In this document: in pieces, positions 33,604 to 35,232 of the stretch
How positions within the stretch are numbered: position 1 is the stretch's first letter
Layout of the letters: each line of letters starts with the position of its first letter
DNA from: Bacteroidales bacterium
Lineage (GTDB): Bacteria; Bacteroidota; Bacteroidia; Bacteroidales; Paludibacteraceae
Direction of reading: 5' to 3'
DNA length: 35,232 nt
Assembly (NCBI GenBank): GCA_021371875.1
Contig: JAJFVH010000050.1
Location: 1-35,232 of the forward strand
Notes under the pieces: generated by a model
What the model was told of the DNA's origin: nothing
Databases searched by the model: none
The model's input: the letters and a program-made list of their open reading frames with translations, nothing else
Position numbers and translations under genes: made by a program

Positions 33604-34905
33604 ATGAAGAAAATATTTGTTTTTTTATGTTTATTTTTATCCTTACCCTTACCCTTACCCTTACCCTTACTTGTTTCAGCTCAGGACAACGCTATTCTTA
33701 ACGCTTTAAATCAGTATGATTATCAGCTGGCAATACAATTAATGAACAAAGAAAAGAAAAGCCCTGAACTCGAAATACTGAAAGCGAAATGCTATAAAAA
33801 TCTGCTGAAGTACGGCGCTGCCACAGCAATTCTCGAAAATGTGGTCAGAAATGACAGTTTAAATATCCAGGCATTAAGCGAGTTAGCGGATTGTTATCAG
33901 TCGGCAGGAAATTTTAAAAGCGCCGAACTTATATATTCCAACTGCCTTCGGCTTGAGCCGGATAACCAATATTTTCATCTCAATTATATCAACATACTGT
34001 ATAAATTAAAAGACTGGGACAAAACGGCTGTTGAAATCCATCAGGCTTTCAGGCGCGACACCATTCCCGTATTGTATTCTTTGCTGGGCGATTGTTACTG
34101 GCAATTGGATAAGAATGATTCAACTATTTTTTATTACAAAAAATGCTTGACATACAGTCCCGAAGATTATAACACCGTTTTTAAACTTTCAAAAATTTAC
34201 CTTCAGACTCAGCGATACAATGAAATGATTGGTTGTACGAATGATTACATAAGCATCGATTCCACCAACAAAACCATAAACCAATACAACGGAATCGGGT
34301 ATTGTTTCACCCAACAGTTTGATAAAGCCATTCTCAGGCTGGAGAAATTGTACTCAGAAGGAGACAAATCGTACACCACCAATTATTTTCTCGGATCAAG
34401 TTATTTCGGGTTGAAAGATTATTATCCTGCTTACGAACATTTGTCGGAAGCTTATGCAAACGATTCGTCGAATCTGAATTTGATTTATTATCTGGGACGT
34501 TCGGCAATTTTAAACGGAAAACATGCCGCTGGTATCGCGGTGTTAAACAGAGGATTAGAACTGGCTATTCCCAAAGATTCGGTTTTATATAATTTTTACA
34601 GTCATTTAGCTCTTGGTTATTCCAGATGGAACAAACCACAGGAAGCCATCAAAAATTACGAAATCTGCATGAAATTAAAGCCCGAAAGTCAAATCACAAT
34701 ATACACTATAGCGGGAATTTATGATTATAATTTGAAAAACGCGAAGCAGGCATTGAAGTACTACAATATGTTTTTAGCCTCCTTTCCCAAAGAACCCGAA
34801 AAAAATAAAGAAGAATTTCTAAATGAATTAAGCGGAACATATTATTCGGCCGTGAAGCATAGAATCGAAGAATTAAAAACCGAATTGTTTTTCAGAAAAG
34901 AATAA
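33604..34905 (+). CDS. Secreted TPR-repeat protein
   Basis: The 433-residue protein begins with a signal peptide (about 1-26) whose hydrophobic core is a Leu-Pro repeat encoded by a hexanucleotide repeat. About ten TPR-like helices follow (for example AATAILENVVRNDSLNIQALSELADCYQ, ALGYSRWNKPQEAIKNYEICMKLKPE). It is predicted to be periplasmic or surface-exposed and to bind proteins. It is near the blaI-M56 pair, but a terminator lies between, so linkage is uncertain. Confidence 0.85.
   Translation: MKKIFVFLCLFLSLPLPLPLPLLVSAQDNAILNALNQYDYQLAIQLMNKEKKSPELEILKAKCYKNLLKYGAATAILENVVRNDSLNIQALSELADCYQSAGNFKSAELIYSNCLRLEPDNQYFHLNYINILYKLKDWDKTAVEIHQAFRRDTIPVLYSLLGDCYWQLDKNDSTIFYYKKCLTYSPEDYNTVFKLSKIYLQTQRYNEMIGCTNDYISIDSTNKTINQYNGIGYCFTQQFDKAILRLEKLYSEGDKSYTTNYFLGSSYFGLKDYYPAYEHLSEAYANDSSNLNLIYYLGRSAILNGKHAAGIAVLNRGLELAIPKDSVLYNFYSHLALGYSRWNKPQEAIKNYEICMKLKPESQITIYTIAGIYDYNLKNAKQALKYYNMFLASFPKEPEKNKEEFLNELSGTYYSAVKHRIEELKTELFFRKE
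33641..33670 (+). repeat. Hexanucleotide repeat (CCTTAC)5 in the signal peptide of the TPR protein
   Basis: Five perfect CCTTAC units (33641-33670) encode alternating Leu and Pro in the hydrophobic core. Each unit gained or lost changes the core by two residues without changing the frame. Confidence 0.95.
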
Positions 34906-35008
34906 TTTATTAAGCATCATAAACCTTTTCCTTGACTTTGTTGTTATGTATTTTATAAAAACCGAAAAAGGAAAATTAAAATACAAACAATTTAAAAAAA
35001 GAAAAACG

Positions 35009-35188
35009 ATGGCAGAAGATCCGGTTATCTGTACTTGTCTCGATATGTGCAAAAGCGAGATAGCTGCAACAATCAGAGAGAAAGGGTTAAAAACAGTTGA
35101 AGAAGTGGGCGACGAGATTGAAGCGGGCGCAGTTTGCGGAAGCTGTGTCGACGACATTCAGGAAATAATTGACGAAGAAAATAATTAA
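35009..35188 (+). CDS. BFD-like [2Fe-2S]-binding protein
   Basis: The 59-residue protein has the BFD/Fer2_BFD pattern C8-x-C10 ... C43-x2-C46 that binds a [2Fe-2S] cluster. It is a free-standing form of a domain known from bacterioferritin-associated ferredoxin and NirB/NifU. It may act in iron storage or electron transfer; no bacterioferritin gene is adjacent. The frame opens at 34946, but the ATG at 35009 (MAEDPVICTC) is chosen because the upstream residues are lysine-rich and non-conserved in look. Confidence 0.88.
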   Translation: MAEDPVICTCLDMCKSEIAATIREKGLKTVEEVGDEIEAGAVCGSCVDDIQEIIDEENN

Positions 35189-35192
35189 ACCG

Positions 35193-35221
35193 AAAGAGGA
35201 AAGCAAAAAGTTTTCCTCTTT
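35193..35221 (+). terminator. Terminator of the BFD-like gene
   Basis: AAAGAGGAAA (35193-35202) and TTTCCTCTTT (35212-35221), followed by TTTT, immediately after the stop codon. Typical rho-independent terminator. Confidence 0.85.
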
Positions 35222-35232
35222 TTTATTTCGGC

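Overview
The window looks like chromosomal DNA of a Bacteroidota member, probably class Bacteroidia. The basis is: (1) several intergenic TAnnTTTG motifs, the Bacteroidota -7 promoter element, with almost no Shine-Dalgarno sequences; (2) a secreted subtilase ending in a type IX secretion (Por) sorting domain; (3) a BlaI / M56-TonB / TonB-receptor-plug locus; (4) neighbourhoods known from this phylum (rsfS-ftsH-LUD-cdsA, dxr-rseP, and a compact V-type ATPase operon with a DUF2764 gene). I cannot name the genus. I see no rRNA, tRNA, CRISPR array, plasmid origin or prophage.

Layout. 1-880 is non-coding and repeat-rich: a 21-bp tandem repeat, then two small elements bounded by inverted copies of the same 13-17 bp repeat. 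The second element supplies the stop codon of the first gene. 877-7131 (minus) holds an acyltransferase, cdsA, an OmpA-type lipoprotein, a LUD protein, ftsH and rsfS, i.e. envelope lipid synthesis and proteostasis. 7359-9065 (minus) is a TPR/OmpA-like lipoprotein, divergent from a radical SAM gene (9264-10280, plus). 10297-14607 (minus) carries an ArsC/Spx-like protein, rseP, dxr and a degenerate M23 (LytM) membrane protein. 14731-24274 (minus) is a V-type ATPase operon in the order E, DUF2764, A, B, D, I, K. It is interrupted by a REP-associated tyrosine transposase (RAYT) with its REP-like repeats between A and B, and by an ORF6N-domain gene between B and D. 24452-26261 (plus) has a phosphoesterase, a beta-carbonic anhydrase and a PEGA/SHOCT lipoprotein. 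26327-31330 (minus) has a POT peptide transporter, folB, xseA and a T9SS-secreted subtilase. 31528-35188 (plus) has blaI, an M56-TonB membrane protein, a small plug-like ORF, a TPR protein and a BFD-like [2Fe-2S] protein.

How the genes fit together. The proteolipid K has all five Na+ ligands known from Enterococcus hirae NtpK, so the ATPase is predicted to move Na+. FtsH, RseP, the LytM-like protein, the OmpA-type lipoproteins and the lipid enzymes form an envelope maintenance set. The blaI-M56 pair is a self-contained sensor/repressor module with a candidate double operator over its own promoter.

The most interesting signals are: the RAYT gene, which carries a REP-like segment inside its own reading frame as well as REP copies on both sides; the M56-TonB gene, which a single A insertion in an A6 run would fuse in frame to the plug-like ORF; the paired dyads upstream of blaI; the nested inverted-repeat elements at the left end; and several in-gene or leader repeats able to vary in length.
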